Shown here: piece after piece, positions 25,160-36,929 of the stretch | Position numbering within the stretch: position 1 is the first letter of the stretch | Layout: each line of letters opens with the position of its first letter | NCBI GenBank assembly: GCA_031841125.1 | Contig: CM063114.1 | Span: 33,935,574-33,999,573 of the forward strand | DNA from: Acanthococcus lagerstroemiae | Taxonomy: Eukaryota > Arthropoda > Insecta > Hemiptera > Eriococcidae | DNA length: 64,000 nt | Reading direction: 5' to 3' | Translations under genes and position numbers: made by a program | Notes under the pieces: generated by a model | Seen by the model: only the letters and a program-made list of their open reading frames with translations | Database searches by the model: none | What the model was told of the DNA's origin: nothing

Positions 25160-25510
25160 CGTGGGGCTAGCGCCGCAGTATTAGTCACAGGGAGCTGAAA
25201 TCTGAACTGTTAAAATTTACACGTGCTGGCGTCAAATACGTTAAAAAGTTTTCTGAGTCAATAATTTCATTTTGTAGATTGTTCTGGTCGTAGCCTCCAT
25301 ATTGATTCTTACAGGGGGTTGAAATGTAAAGTATTCAATATAGATTTGAATATTCTACAGCTCAGCCCCCTGCTGATCGATATGAATAGGGTTGAGACCA
25401 AAAGAAGTTTAAAAATGAAATCCTGGACTCTACAAACTTTTCATTTTCATATATTTGACGCATTTTGGCTGTTTTTATGTTCTGCCGCCTTGTAAACCCT
25501 GTTAAGCTAG
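25160..25510. repeat. Imperfect long inverted repeat
   Basis: Left arm (about 25228-25335) has GCGTCAAATACG, ATTTCATTTTGTAGA, GGTCGTAGCC and ACAGGGGGTTGA. The complement of the right arm (about 25370-25475) gives GCGTCAAATATATG, ATTTCATTTTTAAAC, GGTCTCAACCC and GCAGGGGGCTGA in the same order. The centre is about 25340-25370. It is probably an old fold-back or MITE; no target-site duplication was found. Confidence 0.6.
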
Positions 25511-26228
25511 GAACGGACAAAATTACCTCAAAACTCAAAACTGGATTTAGCGTGGATTAAAATCACCAAAACGGATTTTTATAATTTTTATACTTACCGC
25601 GAACTGTAATGATGAACGTTCACTTTTTTACCAAAATCTAAGTTGGGGTGTTGCACTTGAAAATTTTTCTCCTTGTAGAAGACAGGTATGTGTTCAACTG
25701 TTATATTAATGAGAAAAATTTTCGTGAATGGACCAATAGTTTTAATTAAACTTGATTTTTAGGATATTTTAAAACTGAAACTTTTCTTACGAGGAGTCCT
25801 GTGTTAAACTTTACCCCGGGTGCGTAACCCGTAAAAATTCTTCATGGACTGGAATGGTTTTACACCTTCTAGAACAGATTAGGCCATTGGGAGTGCACCT
25901 TGTTCGAGTAAAAGCTTCTTTTGAACCACCCTATTAAACACAGTATAATTCTCAATGATAGGTCATTTCAGAATTTCTAATTTTGAATTCCCCCCCCCCT
26001 CTTCTACCTGTTGTTAATGACCATACTTTTCATTTAGAATTCCTGAAATTGAAAAAAAACAACAAAAAAAAAACAGAAACATGGAACCGACGAATGTTAA
26101 ACTTTCATGTTGTTTGATTCTGGAACCTGATTAGGTATCGTTATTGTAGAGTATTTGCCCCCTCCCCGGCGATAATGTAAAAACCGGTCAAAGCAGGGGA
26201 CCCCACAAGAGAACGGAATTTTGCTATG

Positions 26229-26310
26229 TTTATTTATTTATTATAGAAACATGCATACACGGGGCCACCCGGACGAGTCCGGGATTGGCCGCCTCGTTGG
26301 GTAAAAAAAA
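26229..26310 (-). mobile_element. 3' tail of a retroposon
   Basis: Read on the minus strand, a GC-rich block (CGGACTCGTCCGGGTGGCC) is followed by ATAATAAATAAATAAAC, the kind of A-rich repetitive tail found at the 3' end of non-LTR elements. The flanking plus-strand sequence is AT-rich and unrelated. Only the end is present, so no element name can be given. Confidence 0.45.
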
Positions 26311-26489
26311 AGGTATTTGCCTCCACTCTTCCTGAAATTTCTGCACTGTTAAACTGAGCCCGATGGTCGCAGTTTTCCAATTCAAGGATTCAAGGATCTC
26401 AAATGATCCAAGAACAAGCACTCCGAAATTGTTCCATGAGAAGCTCCCACATTTCAGTTTTCTGAAATCTACATAGTATTTTAAATATC

Positions 26490-26900
26490 TGCTGTCCTAG
26501 GGGAACGCTAGGTGGGTTGCCTGTCTTAAATTTGAAAAACTACAGTAGAAAATCTGTGGCTCTGTATGTAGTCCTTGTAAAGCTTTTTTGGTAGAAGTTA
26601 CAGTAAGTTGAAATTACCCCAAAAATGATTTTAGCAATTCGAGAAACCCTATGTTCGATTTCATTGATGCCCACGTATTAAACTTTCAATATTTCAGGTT
26701 CTAGCGTCCTTTGGAACCTTCTGGGTTGAGTTATAGTTAAAATGACCTAAAAATTGAAAGCGGAAACCCTAACCGGTATAATATTATATATCGAAGCTAC
26801 AGATCCAAAATTCTTATGTTGACCACCTGTGAATTCGTTGGAGGTGTGCCTTGAAAAACCTCATGAATAAGTTCAGCGAATCCAAAAACCACATTGTATT
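26490..26900 (+). repeat. Diverged tandem repeat, same broad family as 42420-42690
   Basis: Contains CAAAAATGATTTTAGCAATTCGAGAAACCC and a second unit with AATGACCTAAAAATTGAAAG. The preceding GAAGTTACAGTAAGTTG matches GAAGTTACAAGTGAAAG near 42505. Unit length is roughly 110-170 bp. Confidence 0.45.
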
Positions 26901-27282
26901 TGAAAGCTCCCGCGCAGTCCCTACACAAAATTTTCTACCCCTTGGGGGGGGGGGCTGTTTCTTCAAAAAATAAGTTGGCCAGGAGAGGATGGTGACTTTT
27001 TTGTAGGTACTTGTCGGACCACATTTCGAACAACTTTCAAAAAAAAAATCGTTTATTGTAGTTCATTTCTTGTAATTTTCTAATTTGTCTGGCCTAACTC
27101 CGTAGTATTTGGTTGATCTGCCCTTAAATGCTCAAGAATCGTATACTTTTTTGTCTACCATTAGTCCAGACCCGATGCATAAATTTTCTAAAACATTTCA
27201 CAAAGTACATTTAACTTGATATCACCATCACTTAGGGGTACAGAGTCAGCAGACCATTTCATATGTATAAATGTACATGTAC

Positions 27283-27590
27283 CAGTTTTGGGCAAATCAC
27301 AGGAAATCACGGATCATAATCGTTTATGCTAAAATTCGGATCAGAATCACGAGAGAAAAAATAATTCGGATCATGAATCGACCCAGAGAAAATGGTTCGG
27401 ATTAATTTATTGGGTCATTTTTTGAATTATTTTCGATTTTTTCGTAAATTGTAAAAAATGTTGACAAAATGTAAGTAATAATAAGGTATTCGGACTTGGA
27501 AAGTGATTCGAAAATGAATTGAGAATTTATACACTGCATCATTGAAGACTTATTTCAGTCATGAATCACGGAAAGTCAGTGAAAATATAA
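27283..27590. mobile_element. Partial copy of the GATTCG-rich hAT-type MITE
   Basis: Begins CAGTTTTGGGCAAATCAC, close to the complement of the right end of the element at 16578-16984 (CAGGGTTGGGCAAATCAC). GGATCATGAATC and ATTCGGATCA words follow. The opposite end is not recognisable, so it is probably truncated or decayed. Confidence 0.5.
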
Positions 27591-27903
27591 TTTCAATTCC
27601 GAATTGAATGTGAGGTCTCTTAATCTTGATCATATCAGTCCTGAAATAAGCTGTAACAAGTAGTCCCACTTTCACTGGCGGGGACCTCCATTCATCTGAA
27701 ACGCTGTACACTGACAGCCTGCCCCCTAAGTCCTCTATGAGAAAAGACTCTGTTCTGATTTTCGCCGACCATTGCTCGCGAATTTCCCCCGTTTTTAAGC
27801 GGCGTGCGATCAAGCCTCACAGCAGAAATCGTTTCTCGGTTTCTTCGATAACTTTTCTCGATATTATCGTTATAAATCCGATAAAATACGTGACGTGTTT
27901 CAG

Positions 27904-30545
27904 GAGGATCGTACTGGAACGAGCGAAAATGCGACGACATGAACACCGACCCCGGTGTGCAAGACGACGACGACGATGAAGATGACTTCACGGACGAAGA
28001 GGACAACTCAAACGACAGCGACGATGACGAAGACGACGACGACGAGTCGGAAGAGGAGATCGGCGATCGTAACCAACGCGACGACGGCTTCCCCTCACGT
28101 ACCAACAGCTTGCTGCAGTTCGAGAACCTGGAAAAACACTACGAAAATATTTTCCGGACGCAGAGAACCACTTCAGAGCCGTTCGACATGTCCAAAGGTT
28201 CGCCGCGCGCTTGGCCGTTCAAGAGCAATTCGCATCCCGAGAATCTGAATAACCTGAGGGACATCGACGACGACAACGACTCGAGCAGCTTGTCCTCGTC
28301 CTGCACGTCCAGCAGCAGCGACATCATCAGCTCGGACGAGATGCTGAGCTCGTCGTACAGCTCAACCAAGTACGACTCGCTGAGTCGCAAGCTCAGCTTG
28401 CGCTCCTTCCGCAGCGTCGATAGCCTAACTTCGCTACACCAAAAACAGGAGAAAGAGCAGGATCTGCTGCACAGTATCGAGCTGTCGCAGAGTCTGACTG
28501 ACCACATCTCGAGGGTCGACGACCAGCCAGACGAAATACCGACTCCGGCTCGTGGCCTCTACAAAACGATGGAATGTTTGAGCGAGATCGCGACTCGCGA
28601 GGATGAAAAGACGGTGTCGGCTGGAAGGGAGGAGGATGAGGTGGGGAAGCCGGCGGCTCAGTCCAGACGCTCGACGGAAAATCTGAGCGAGGACAGCGGT
28701 TTCGGCGACCACATAGTCAAGGAATCGAATAACGTGCTCGATGTTAATGTGTCAGTGTCGACATCGACGTCGACGCCGGCCGCCCTGTGCGTCGACAGCC
28801 AAAACAGAGGGAGCCGGCTGGCGCAAGGTGAGGAAGGGACAGCAGAGGAGGCTAAATTTAGTACAGATAGTTGGCAGAGCGACTCGGATCTGTTAAACAG
28901 AACGTACGTGATTGAGAAGTCGGACGAGCAGTGTCGCAGTAACGCGGATCGCGATACGAAACGAGTCAAGTTAGAAGATAGTTCCGTCGCCATGGCTTCG
29001 CGTCTGTCCGTGGCGAGCACGCCGAATCTTTACCAAGCCGACGAGGAGTACCACTACAAAGGAAGCGACGCAACGGATGCGACCCTCTGCGGTGGCAACG
29101 ATTCGACCGTATCGCTGTCCAGGGTGTACTCGTTGAAGCGCATCAACTTCGACAGCGAGAGCAAGCTGAGCGGCGCCTCGTCCAAGGGTAGCAATGTGCA
29201 GATCATGACCAGCTTCGTCAACCTGACCAGCGCGAACAGCGGCAGCAGCAAGGGAGTGCACTTCTGCCCGGTCGTGTCCGAGGTAAGCTGGCAGGATAGT
29301 TACAGTTCGGAGAACGAGGAGAGCTCCTCGCCAAGCGAAGAGGAGCACTCCAGCGAAGACGAGCGCAAGTGTGCGGCGCGAAACGTCTTCGGCCAGTCGC
29401 TGGCCATCAACACGATCGAGGAGGCGAGCTGCGAGCGCGAACTCTCGCCGCCGATGGACGAGCTGGTCGAGAAGCTGTTGTCGGACTCGGCGACCAAGCG
29501 CGACAACGACGATAAAGAGCGAACGCGACGGAGCCAGCAACACGCCAGGCTCGATTTTATCACCTCTCCGCCTCCGAAAGCAGCCGGTAGCGGTGGCGGT
29601 GGAAGTGCCCACGTGATGCACACCGCCGTCAACAACACGCGGCACTCGAACGAGTTGGCCTCGTCGCCGGCGACTAGTCACAGTTATCATTCGGCCGCGC
29701 TCGTTAACGCCAGCATGATTTCTTCGGATACCGCGAACAGCGACGCGACCGTTCTCGGTGGTGCTGGTGGTGGTGATGGTGGTGTCGGTGCGAACAAAGA
29801 AAAATCTAAATCGTCGGTCGGCAAACTCGGCGGATTTTTCCAGCGCTTCTCGTTGAAACGACTCAGCGGCCGCAAGAACAAGAGCAAGAAGTCGCAGCCG
29901 CAGTCGCCAGCTCCACCTGTTGTGGTCGGCTGCGTGCCGAAGAGCTCGTCCTCGGCGGCGGCGACGGCAACTGGAGATGAATCGAATTCGCGAATCGTTC
30001 CGCTCGGCGAGGAGCCGAGTGGTGACAGTGGCAGCGGCAGGCCGAGCGCCTCGAAAACGACGGCCGTGTTCAGTAAGCCGCCTTTGCCGCCTTTCGCTCC
30101 AGCGCGTCGGCGTCCCTCGGGCGACGCCGGTGCGGATCCTGCGCCGCCGCGATCCTTACAGCATTTGTCCGCAGTAGAACAGCAGCAGTATTCGCAGCAA
30201 CGCGGCGGTGGTTGCGATTCCGACACGCCGACCATGTTACGCAAAACGTCGTGTATTGATCCGAATACTGGGATAGGTCTGTTAGAGACTGACATAGATT
30301 CGAATGTGACTCTGTCCAGCACCAATAGCACGAACGCTAGCAACGTAAACAATAATAATACTTCTTCGCCCGGTAACAAGAAATCGCGTAGTTTGTTGAA
30401 TCTGGACAATGGCAGAATGTCGACGGCTAAACAGTTGATACCGGTGGACAGGGCAAAACCCAGCAGTCCCCATCATAGCTGCAACGATTACCGAGCCAAG
30501 TCTATGGAATTTCTGCTGGATAAGGAGAACCAAGCCGCTATTAAG
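27904..30545 (+). CDS. Large exon of an acidic, Ser-rich disordered protein (unnamed)
   Basis: The main coding exon of the window. The acceptor GTGTTTCAG precedes 27904 and the frame is open from it (GSYWNERKCDD before the ATG at 27939), so that ATG is probably internal. The donor AAG|GTAAGA at 30546 falls in phase 0; reading on would stop at 30626. Numbered from the ATG at 27939, it has an Asp/Glu run (about 9-45), Ser/Asp-rich stretches (110-190), KGVHF at 438-442 fitting the PP1-docking pattern, a second Ser/Glu-rich patch (450-475), a basic segment FSLKRLSGRKNKSKK (about 637-651) and KPPLPPFAPARRRP near 713 with a PxxPxR SH3-type motif. It ends in KSMEFLLDKENQAAIK. There is no membrane segment, signal peptide or catalytic domain. 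It looks like a cytoplasmic scaffold or cytoskeletal regulator, which is inference. The coding sequence is visibly more GC-rich than its surroundings. The family is not recognised. Confidence 0.9.
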
Positions 30546-31790
30546 GTAAGAGATCAGATTGATTTCCTTTTCAAAAAAATTTTTTTCCAGTATGCATATG
30601 TAGATTTGCTCGAAATTTTGACCTAATTTTGGAACACCACCGCGTGTTGTGTTCTGTTGTATCGTGCTCCACACGGTCACTGTTGCCGTGTTGCTTTGCT
30701 GCGAAAAGTTTTCGTGTGAAGTCCCCCGTATTTCAACCGTATTGGTATGTGGTGGTCTGGTCTCGACCTTCTCACCTGCTAATCGATGTACCCGTGCGTA
30801 TGTTCGCCAGCACGATTTGCATATGCACCATTAATTCGCGTCTATTCGACCTTGATATCCGCACCCTGGAATTGTCGAACACTAACTGAAAAAACTCGCT
30901 GATGGGTTCGGCCATTCAGATCTGTGGGTGCTCGCAGAGGGAGCTATCTTCTCTTCCATCCCCACGGCATAAAACTCCATCAGTAACATTTTACTTGAGC
31001 ATGGCTCCCTTTGTCAATGAGAGAGGTGAAAGCAGGTTTTGAAGAAAGCGCCTTGCCTGTGCTGTTCAGTGAGAAGGGCGAAGTATGGTTTTGAGAAGTG
31101 GTACTGAGGAATTACGTATGTGAAAATGCGCTGCTGATTACAAGAACATGATTTTTGTACTCACTGTGGCGATCACAAAAGATTTGTCTCCCCTGGACTC
31201 GGGACTAATTGAAGAACTATCGATGAAATTCGGCGAAAAACTAACTTCGAGCCAGATTTGCAAAATTGGCTAAGTTCCTTCGAAATGGTACTAATCATAG
31301 GTGCATCATAGACTATAGGTTCTTGAAATAACAATTTTCATACTTCTAACAGTATTTGGCTTTAAAAAAATGGTTAACTTTGGTGGTGAACTATATTTTC
31401 CCAGGGGAAGGGGTATAATTCAAAATGTTCTATCTGATCACTTTCCAGATCTGAAAAACCGTGTTTGTGACCTTATCAGCAACAAAAGTCGTAACTGTTT
31501 CCAAATTAGAGCTATAAGTGCTTTTATTTTCATTTCTAAGGGGGTAGGTTCTAGCCTTGCTCCCATCGCTGCTCTTCCACTTATGGCATACAAGTTGTAA
31601 CCGAGAATAGAGATTTGCTTCAAACGGGGTGGACGAAATCATTTTATTCATTAGTAAGAATAAAATGGTCGTATTGACTCGGATCTGATTTTCAATGCCG
31701 TCAGTGCCAGAGATTTCAAAAATTATTGCTTAAATTTGACTTCTAGTTTAATTCTCCAAATTTATTGCCAAGTTCATACGGCTCAGTACA
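30546..31790 (+). other. Probable intron downstream of the large exon
   Basis: Starts with the donor GTAAGA. No following exon was recognised up to the end of the window, so the intron's 3' end is unknown. Short open frames show no domain. Confidence 0.5.
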
Positions 31791-32168
31791 CAATGTGTCT
31801 ACAGGTTTAGAAAATTTGGAAAGTTTGGAAAAAGTCAGGAATTTGAAAAGTAGGTCAGGAAGTTTGTAAATAGTCAGGAAATTCGACAATATTTTTAAGA
31901 AGTTTGAAAAAAAAAACAAAAAAACGAAGAATGAACTCACGGAAAATTTTTTTCGTCGTGTAATTTTATTCCAGCACTTTATGTACTTATATCTATGAAC
32001 ACCTTCTTAATACTTTCACTCAAAAATCAACTTCATATTTCAGTTCATTTCAACCGTAGCGTCTAGTAGTATAAACATAAATATATACTGTAAAGGCTTA
32101 AAGAAGCGAAAAAAAAGAGTTTGGAAAAAGTCAGGAATTTATATTTTTCCATTCTTGTAGACACCTTG
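31791..32168. mobile_element. Probable hAT-type MITE, GTGTCTACA ends
   Basis: Left end CAATGTGTCTACAGG and right end CTTGTAGACACCTTG, which complements to CAAGGTGTCTACAAG. Inside both ends lies GTTTGGAAAAAGTCAGGAA: near 31826 in plus orientation and again near 32120. The left-hand interior repeats GTCAGGAA several times. The flanks share GTACA but a full 8-bp duplication is not clear. Confidence 0.55.
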
Positions 32169-35100
32169 GTACAGGTCACGGACATTTTTCACGAACCTAA
32201 ATATCAAAAATATAAGCTTATTTTCACTCTAAACCATTTTATTCTTTTTCCTGCAAAAATTGGATGTTTATGAATAGATGTCGTAACTAAAAATGAGCTT
32301 TAGACGATAAGAAATTATCTTACTCGTTATAGGAAAAAGGAAGAGTATTCTTTCAGTGCATCTGAATTGGGGAGAAGGAATGTCTTAGTTTGTGAATCTG
32401 AAATAAACATGAAGTCAGTGGTGGATCCTGGGGGGTCTAACCTACAAGAGACGGTTCAAAGTGGATAAGACAGAGGAAAACAGACTTTAAAATGACTGGT
32501 GCTCTTAATTTTCGATGTTCAACACAATACCTAGTGATGTCCTTATTTATGTATTTATTTTAGGGAGTACAAAAGTTTAAACTTTGGGACAGAGAGCAAT
32601 ATTTAAAAAAAAATAGTTTTAAACTTGAAAGAAACAAGCAACAGTTTTGTTGTAAATCCTCAATAATCACTTAAATTTCTTCTCTGTACTCTCAAGGTAC
32701 CTTTTTATAAATTTTTAGTGAATAGTTTTTCAATCTTTTTTCAAATGTTGGGGGCCCAAATTATACTCTTGCACTCCCCCACGCCAAAAAAGTCAGTCAG
32801 ATGAGTACAATGTACCTCTCTGTACCTACCCGTTTCGGTGCTACTGACAATACCTGAGGATTTTTGGAAGCAGTTTTTGAGACTAACTAAGATTACTCAA
32901 ACGTCAATGCTCATCTGGGAATCCCTTAGGCTCTTTAAGGCTTTTCCATGCTTATTTAAGAACCACTAAATTATTCATAACTCGTTTACAATTCTCCGCA
33001 TGACTGTTCCAGGCTTGATTGTGACTCTTCGAGACGTAATCAAGATTTTCCAAATTTTAGCTATTCAAGACTCATTGAAACTATGACTTTAGACTTCTCG
33101 ATCCATGGAAGATTTTTCAAGACACTTGAAATTCACGTGGACTATGGCTGGCCTCAGATGCTCACGACTATTTCTCCTCCGTAATGACTTAACAAATTTC
33201 AAGAATTAGACTGGAAGTTGGTTCTTTGTCCCTGCTTTGGGAACGTTTGGAAAATTCGAATTCATTTTACGTAGATTTTATACCAAATCTTGTGTCGATA
33301 GAACAACAAGAAAAGCTGAAATCAAAATAATTCCGCCTGGCAGGAGAAAAAAAAAAAAAGTGCAAGACGAGATGAAAGCGGAGATATTTGTGACGAACTT
33401 ATCAATCCTCTTTTCGATCAATGTCTTTCAAATTCGCCGCGAAAGTTTTCCTTTATTTTTGTGAATAGTTCACGCGAGATGAAGGAAGGAAGCTTCAGAA
33501 TATTTGTTGCTGTTTTCGAAAATAAATAATGGGTACCGTTTCCAGACATCCTTTCGTGTCTTTTCCAGACATATAAATCTACTGCAAGAAAAGAAGTAGG
33601 ATTACGATTTGTCAGCCTTTCGAATTCTGCATGCTCACTTTATCAAAGTTCGGAATAAATTTTTGCCTCCTATTTACGACGAAATTCGACAAAAACTTAA
33701 GAAGAACTGAAGGTTGGTATAGCAGGTGTCACAGCTCCAGTGCGGGATAAAGAAACAGATATAATAGAATTAATCGATGGGAACAAAAAACTGTATTTAT
33801 GTATATGGTCTGTTTTTCGAAATTGGTGGGACTACAAGTCTCCGAAGTTCGGAAAATGAAGAATTTCCGCTGCGATTTTGATAGCAGTTTAAATTCAGAA
33901 AGTTTTTCGAATGTAGGCAATGTAAATTTATCGAGAATAACAAAAACTAATTTTTTTCCTAACCTCAATATTGAAGAACCAATAAGAATTTGAGAATTTT
34001 TATTCATGAAATCAGAATAAAATTTCTAACGCGCAAATCTTGAATGATTACTCCTTCAATGTTTCAGACAAGCAATAAATAGCGATGATGGTTCGGTTTA
34101 ATTTTCTAAGCTGGGTACTGTCCATATAGCTATCCTCGATGAGAAATGAAAAACCCATATCATCCAGTCAAATTTCATGAAATTTTCAACTTTTGGACTT
34201 CCTTTGCATCTTGTTCTGAAAGGTACTAATGAACAGTATGTACTTTAAAAAATCTGTGATCCCTATTTGTTGCATATCTGAAATATCAAGTGGGCTCCAT
34301 AATCAAAATTTATTTGGTTGGAAAGTCTACTCAAATTTTGTGATCTGAATTTTCAAGCTCCTATTGCACCTTCAATATTGAAAATGGGCATGAAACGGGT
34401 ATGCAAGTTTCTGTTATACTAGCCATTGCTTATCATTCAAAATATTTCTAAATTAAAAGTTATTAAATTCGTTATTTTCTCAACTCGGGAGACTGGCCTC
34501 CTTCACTTTGGAAGTAAATTACGCATGCGCATTCATTCCTCTCTTGACGAGAACTATAACTAGTTTCCTTTTCCTGCACCTGAGCTGAGGCCTTGAATGT
34601 GAGAGGCTCGATTCTGATGAAACCTAACAGTGTCGAAATGCATTTATCACCGAGAACTCCGCCGATGTGCACGAATTGCATAATATATCAGGAACTGTTC
34701 GTATGTCTCATAATCATTGGTGGGAGGGGTCTGGCATTTGATGAATTATAACATGGGAATCCCATGATTGGTTACTTATTCAATTTTAATTGAAGTTTAC
34801 TCCCGATTCCGGAGAAGACAGAGGAAATTGTGATGTATTTGATTCGATGAGGAAGGAGGTGGTTAAATGACTAATTACTTGATTACACAGAGTTAGGGGT
34901 TGAGATGTGCAAAAATTGAATTATGTACACGAACATGTTTTTGAATTCTGCGAATGATTTTTTATAATGCAGTACACCCAGGAGTATATGTGGGTTAAAC
35001 TCCCGGCTGTTCTTCGCCCAAACTTAGTCATTCTGCGTTCTCATTAGAAAAAAATGGTTAAAAACATGACAAAATACCGAATACTGATATCGGAAATGGA

Positions 35101-36110
35101 ACATTTTCTCATACATCGAACTGTGGCAGTAAAACAATGAAACGAACAACAAACGAAACAATGCAAACGCATAGAAAGTAAAATTAAACCGACGTAACAT
35201 CATGAGCGGCCTGACAGATCATTACTGGATGAATGGCGAAGAGATGAAGAAAAAGTGTATGAAGAATAGTATATCGCGAAATTAAAAATAACAGCGGATA
35301 CGAGCTAAACTTTTCTAAAATGGACATTCACTCTGTTTTTCTCTTTTTAAAATTCCCAAGCGGGAAAGCCGAACCGCAGAATGCATTGAAAGCTATAAAG
35401 AATATTAGAATCGATAAAAAATACTATGGTGGAAGAAAAACAGTACGGGGAGGGGGCAGAATAAAGCATACGTCGCGCCGACCTGCCTAATTTCATTTTG
35501 AAAAATTCACGAGTAAACGGCCTTTTGATCTACTCGTTACTCCAACCAATACAAACCTGCATTGTAAATGCGAATTGAATTAATTAACGGGCTGCGTTCA
35601 ATTTTTATGTTTGTGACAATGAGATGACAGCGTCGTGTAGGTCGACTCCTCCCTGAATTTCAAAAAACCAGAAAGAAAATTGTTGGGGGTGGGAAAAAAA
35701 CCGAAATTTTTTGAAGTGTGAGACTCGTAATTTCTCGAGGAAAGTTGGCGGAAAAAACTTGTTTTTTTTCCCATTTAGTCGTTAAAACAAGAAAAAATGT
35801 CTTTAGAACGTCGGAATTTTTCAGAATTTTTCAACTGAGGGCCTCTGATTTTCCTACTGAAGCCAACTATCAAATCTTTAGAGGAGGCTACTCTTCTACC
35901 CGTGTTTATTTCTATTTTCTAAAGAAGAAGCCAGATAGCTGAGATTCAAGAGTTCTCTAGCTGTCTGTATTTCGTCATCAGCATGAGAAACGTGAATGAG
36001 ATTCAGGAACGAAGTAGAATCAATCATCTGCAATATTTCTACAATTTCCTCTTCTGAAAAGAACCTGAGCCAAGAATCGAGATCTCTTTAGCCTTTCAAG
36101 TTCTGTTGTA
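32169..36110. other. Non-coding stretch
   Basis: No gene recognised. A lone hAT-like end, CAGTGGTGGATCCTGGGGGG, sits at about 32416 without a partner. The degenerate AGACT minisatellite covers about 32870-33140. The rest is AT-rich with chance open frames. Confidence 0.45.
32870..33140. repeat. Degenerate AGACT-type minisatellite
   Basis: Words such as GAGACTAACTAAGATTACTC, TTAGGCTCTTTAAGGC and CAAGACTCATTGAAACT repeat with period about 20-30 bp, as at 10840-12430. Confidence 0.45.
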
Positions 36111-36370
36111 ATTTTTCTCAAATGATACGAAGAATACTAAGACAACTCATCATAACGTAGTCTTAACGGGTTTTAATGAGTGTTAATGGAGTCTGTTTTA
36201 AATAGTTTTTATAGAAGTTAATAAGTCTCTATTGGTCACAACGAAGTATTCATAACACCATGAGTCTTAAAACAAGTTTCATAATCTTTCTAACAACCTA
36301 AACGTGTTCAGAAAAAAGTCTTAAGAAGTTTCAACCTAGTTTTAAAGATATCTACTCTAATCTTATCAGG
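36111..36370. repeat. Degenerate AGACT-type minisatellite, opposite orientation
   Basis: Words such as GTCTTAACGGG, AGTGTTAATGGAGTC, AAGTCTTAAGAAGTTT and AATAAGTCTC are the complement type of those at 10840-12430. Confidence 0.45.
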
Positions 36371-36523
36371 AACGTATTGAAAGATGGGGAGGAGGATTGT
36401 CCCCTCCCCTGAAAGATTTGATAATTGACTTCTGTTGAAAAATCAGTCGTTCTCAGCTGGAAAATGTTGGAAAATCCAGTGCGAAAATTTTCGATTTCTC
36501 CTTTTAAGCGATTTCCTTTTGGT

Positions 36524-36907
36524 CAGGGCTGGAAAAGTTGGATTAAAAAATTCCGCTTGCACTTAAACTTCTGAAAAAAAATTTTTTCCACTTCCACTTC
36601 CAACTTCCAACTTCCAACCTCCGTTCCATTCCAGTCGTAGTTCACGTTCGCAGAAGTTAAACTCGAATGTCAAATGCTTCAGAGTTAAGAGTTGAGACGA
36701 TGCTCGAACCTGCGAGCTAGGCATGGGTCTAGTATCGCTAGAACGCTAGAAGTATGGTCCACGGGTGCCACCGCCCTACGAGTCCGAATTTTCACATTTT
36801 TAGAAAAGAAGTTGATAAAAAGTTGAAAATAAACAACTTCCACTTCCAGCTTCCAACTTCTGAGTTTCTAACTTCCAACTTTCAACTTAACTTCCATTCC
36901 AGCCCTG
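36524..36907. mobile_element. hAT-type MITE with perfect 8-bp target-site duplication
   Basis: A 384-bp element with left end CAGGGCTGGAAAAGTTGGA and right end TTCCATTCCAGCCCTG. Both flanks carry CTTTTGGT (36516-36523 and 36908-36915). The interior has tandem CTTCCAACTTC words near both ends (about 36588-36618 and 36835-36900), which extends the terminal similarity. No coding sequence. It sits inside the AGACT-type minisatellite zone, splitting it in two. Confidence 0.93.
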
Positions 36908-36929
36908 CTTTTGGTACGCCTCTGCTTAA

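Larger units (their letters stand above)
21510..27903 (+). other. Intron of 6394 bp between the two recognised exons
   Basis: It begins GTGAGT and ends GACGTGTTTCAG, and the flanking reading frame is conserved across it. It contains diverged tandem repeats (22250-22760, 26490-26900, about 23980-24200), a TTA microsatellite (23970-23991), an inverted repeat (25160-25510), a retroposon tail (26229-26310) and a partial MITE (27283-27590). No open frame inside shows a domain. Confidence 0.7.

Noticed and set aside
27955..28248. Thr/Lys-rich frame of 97 codons in the plus strand
   Set aside because: It is an out-of-frame shadow of the GAC/GAT-rich acidic segment of the real exon.
28971..30409. 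Long minus-strand open frames (239 and 240 codons) and others opposite the large exon
   Set aside because: They lie entirely within the GC-rich coding exon. Antisense frames open easily opposite Ser/Asp/Ala-rich coding sequence, and they have no domain and no splice context of their own.
32416..32800. Possible hAT element starting CAGTGGTGGATCCTGGGG
   Set aside because: No right end with a matching inverted repeat or duplication was found.
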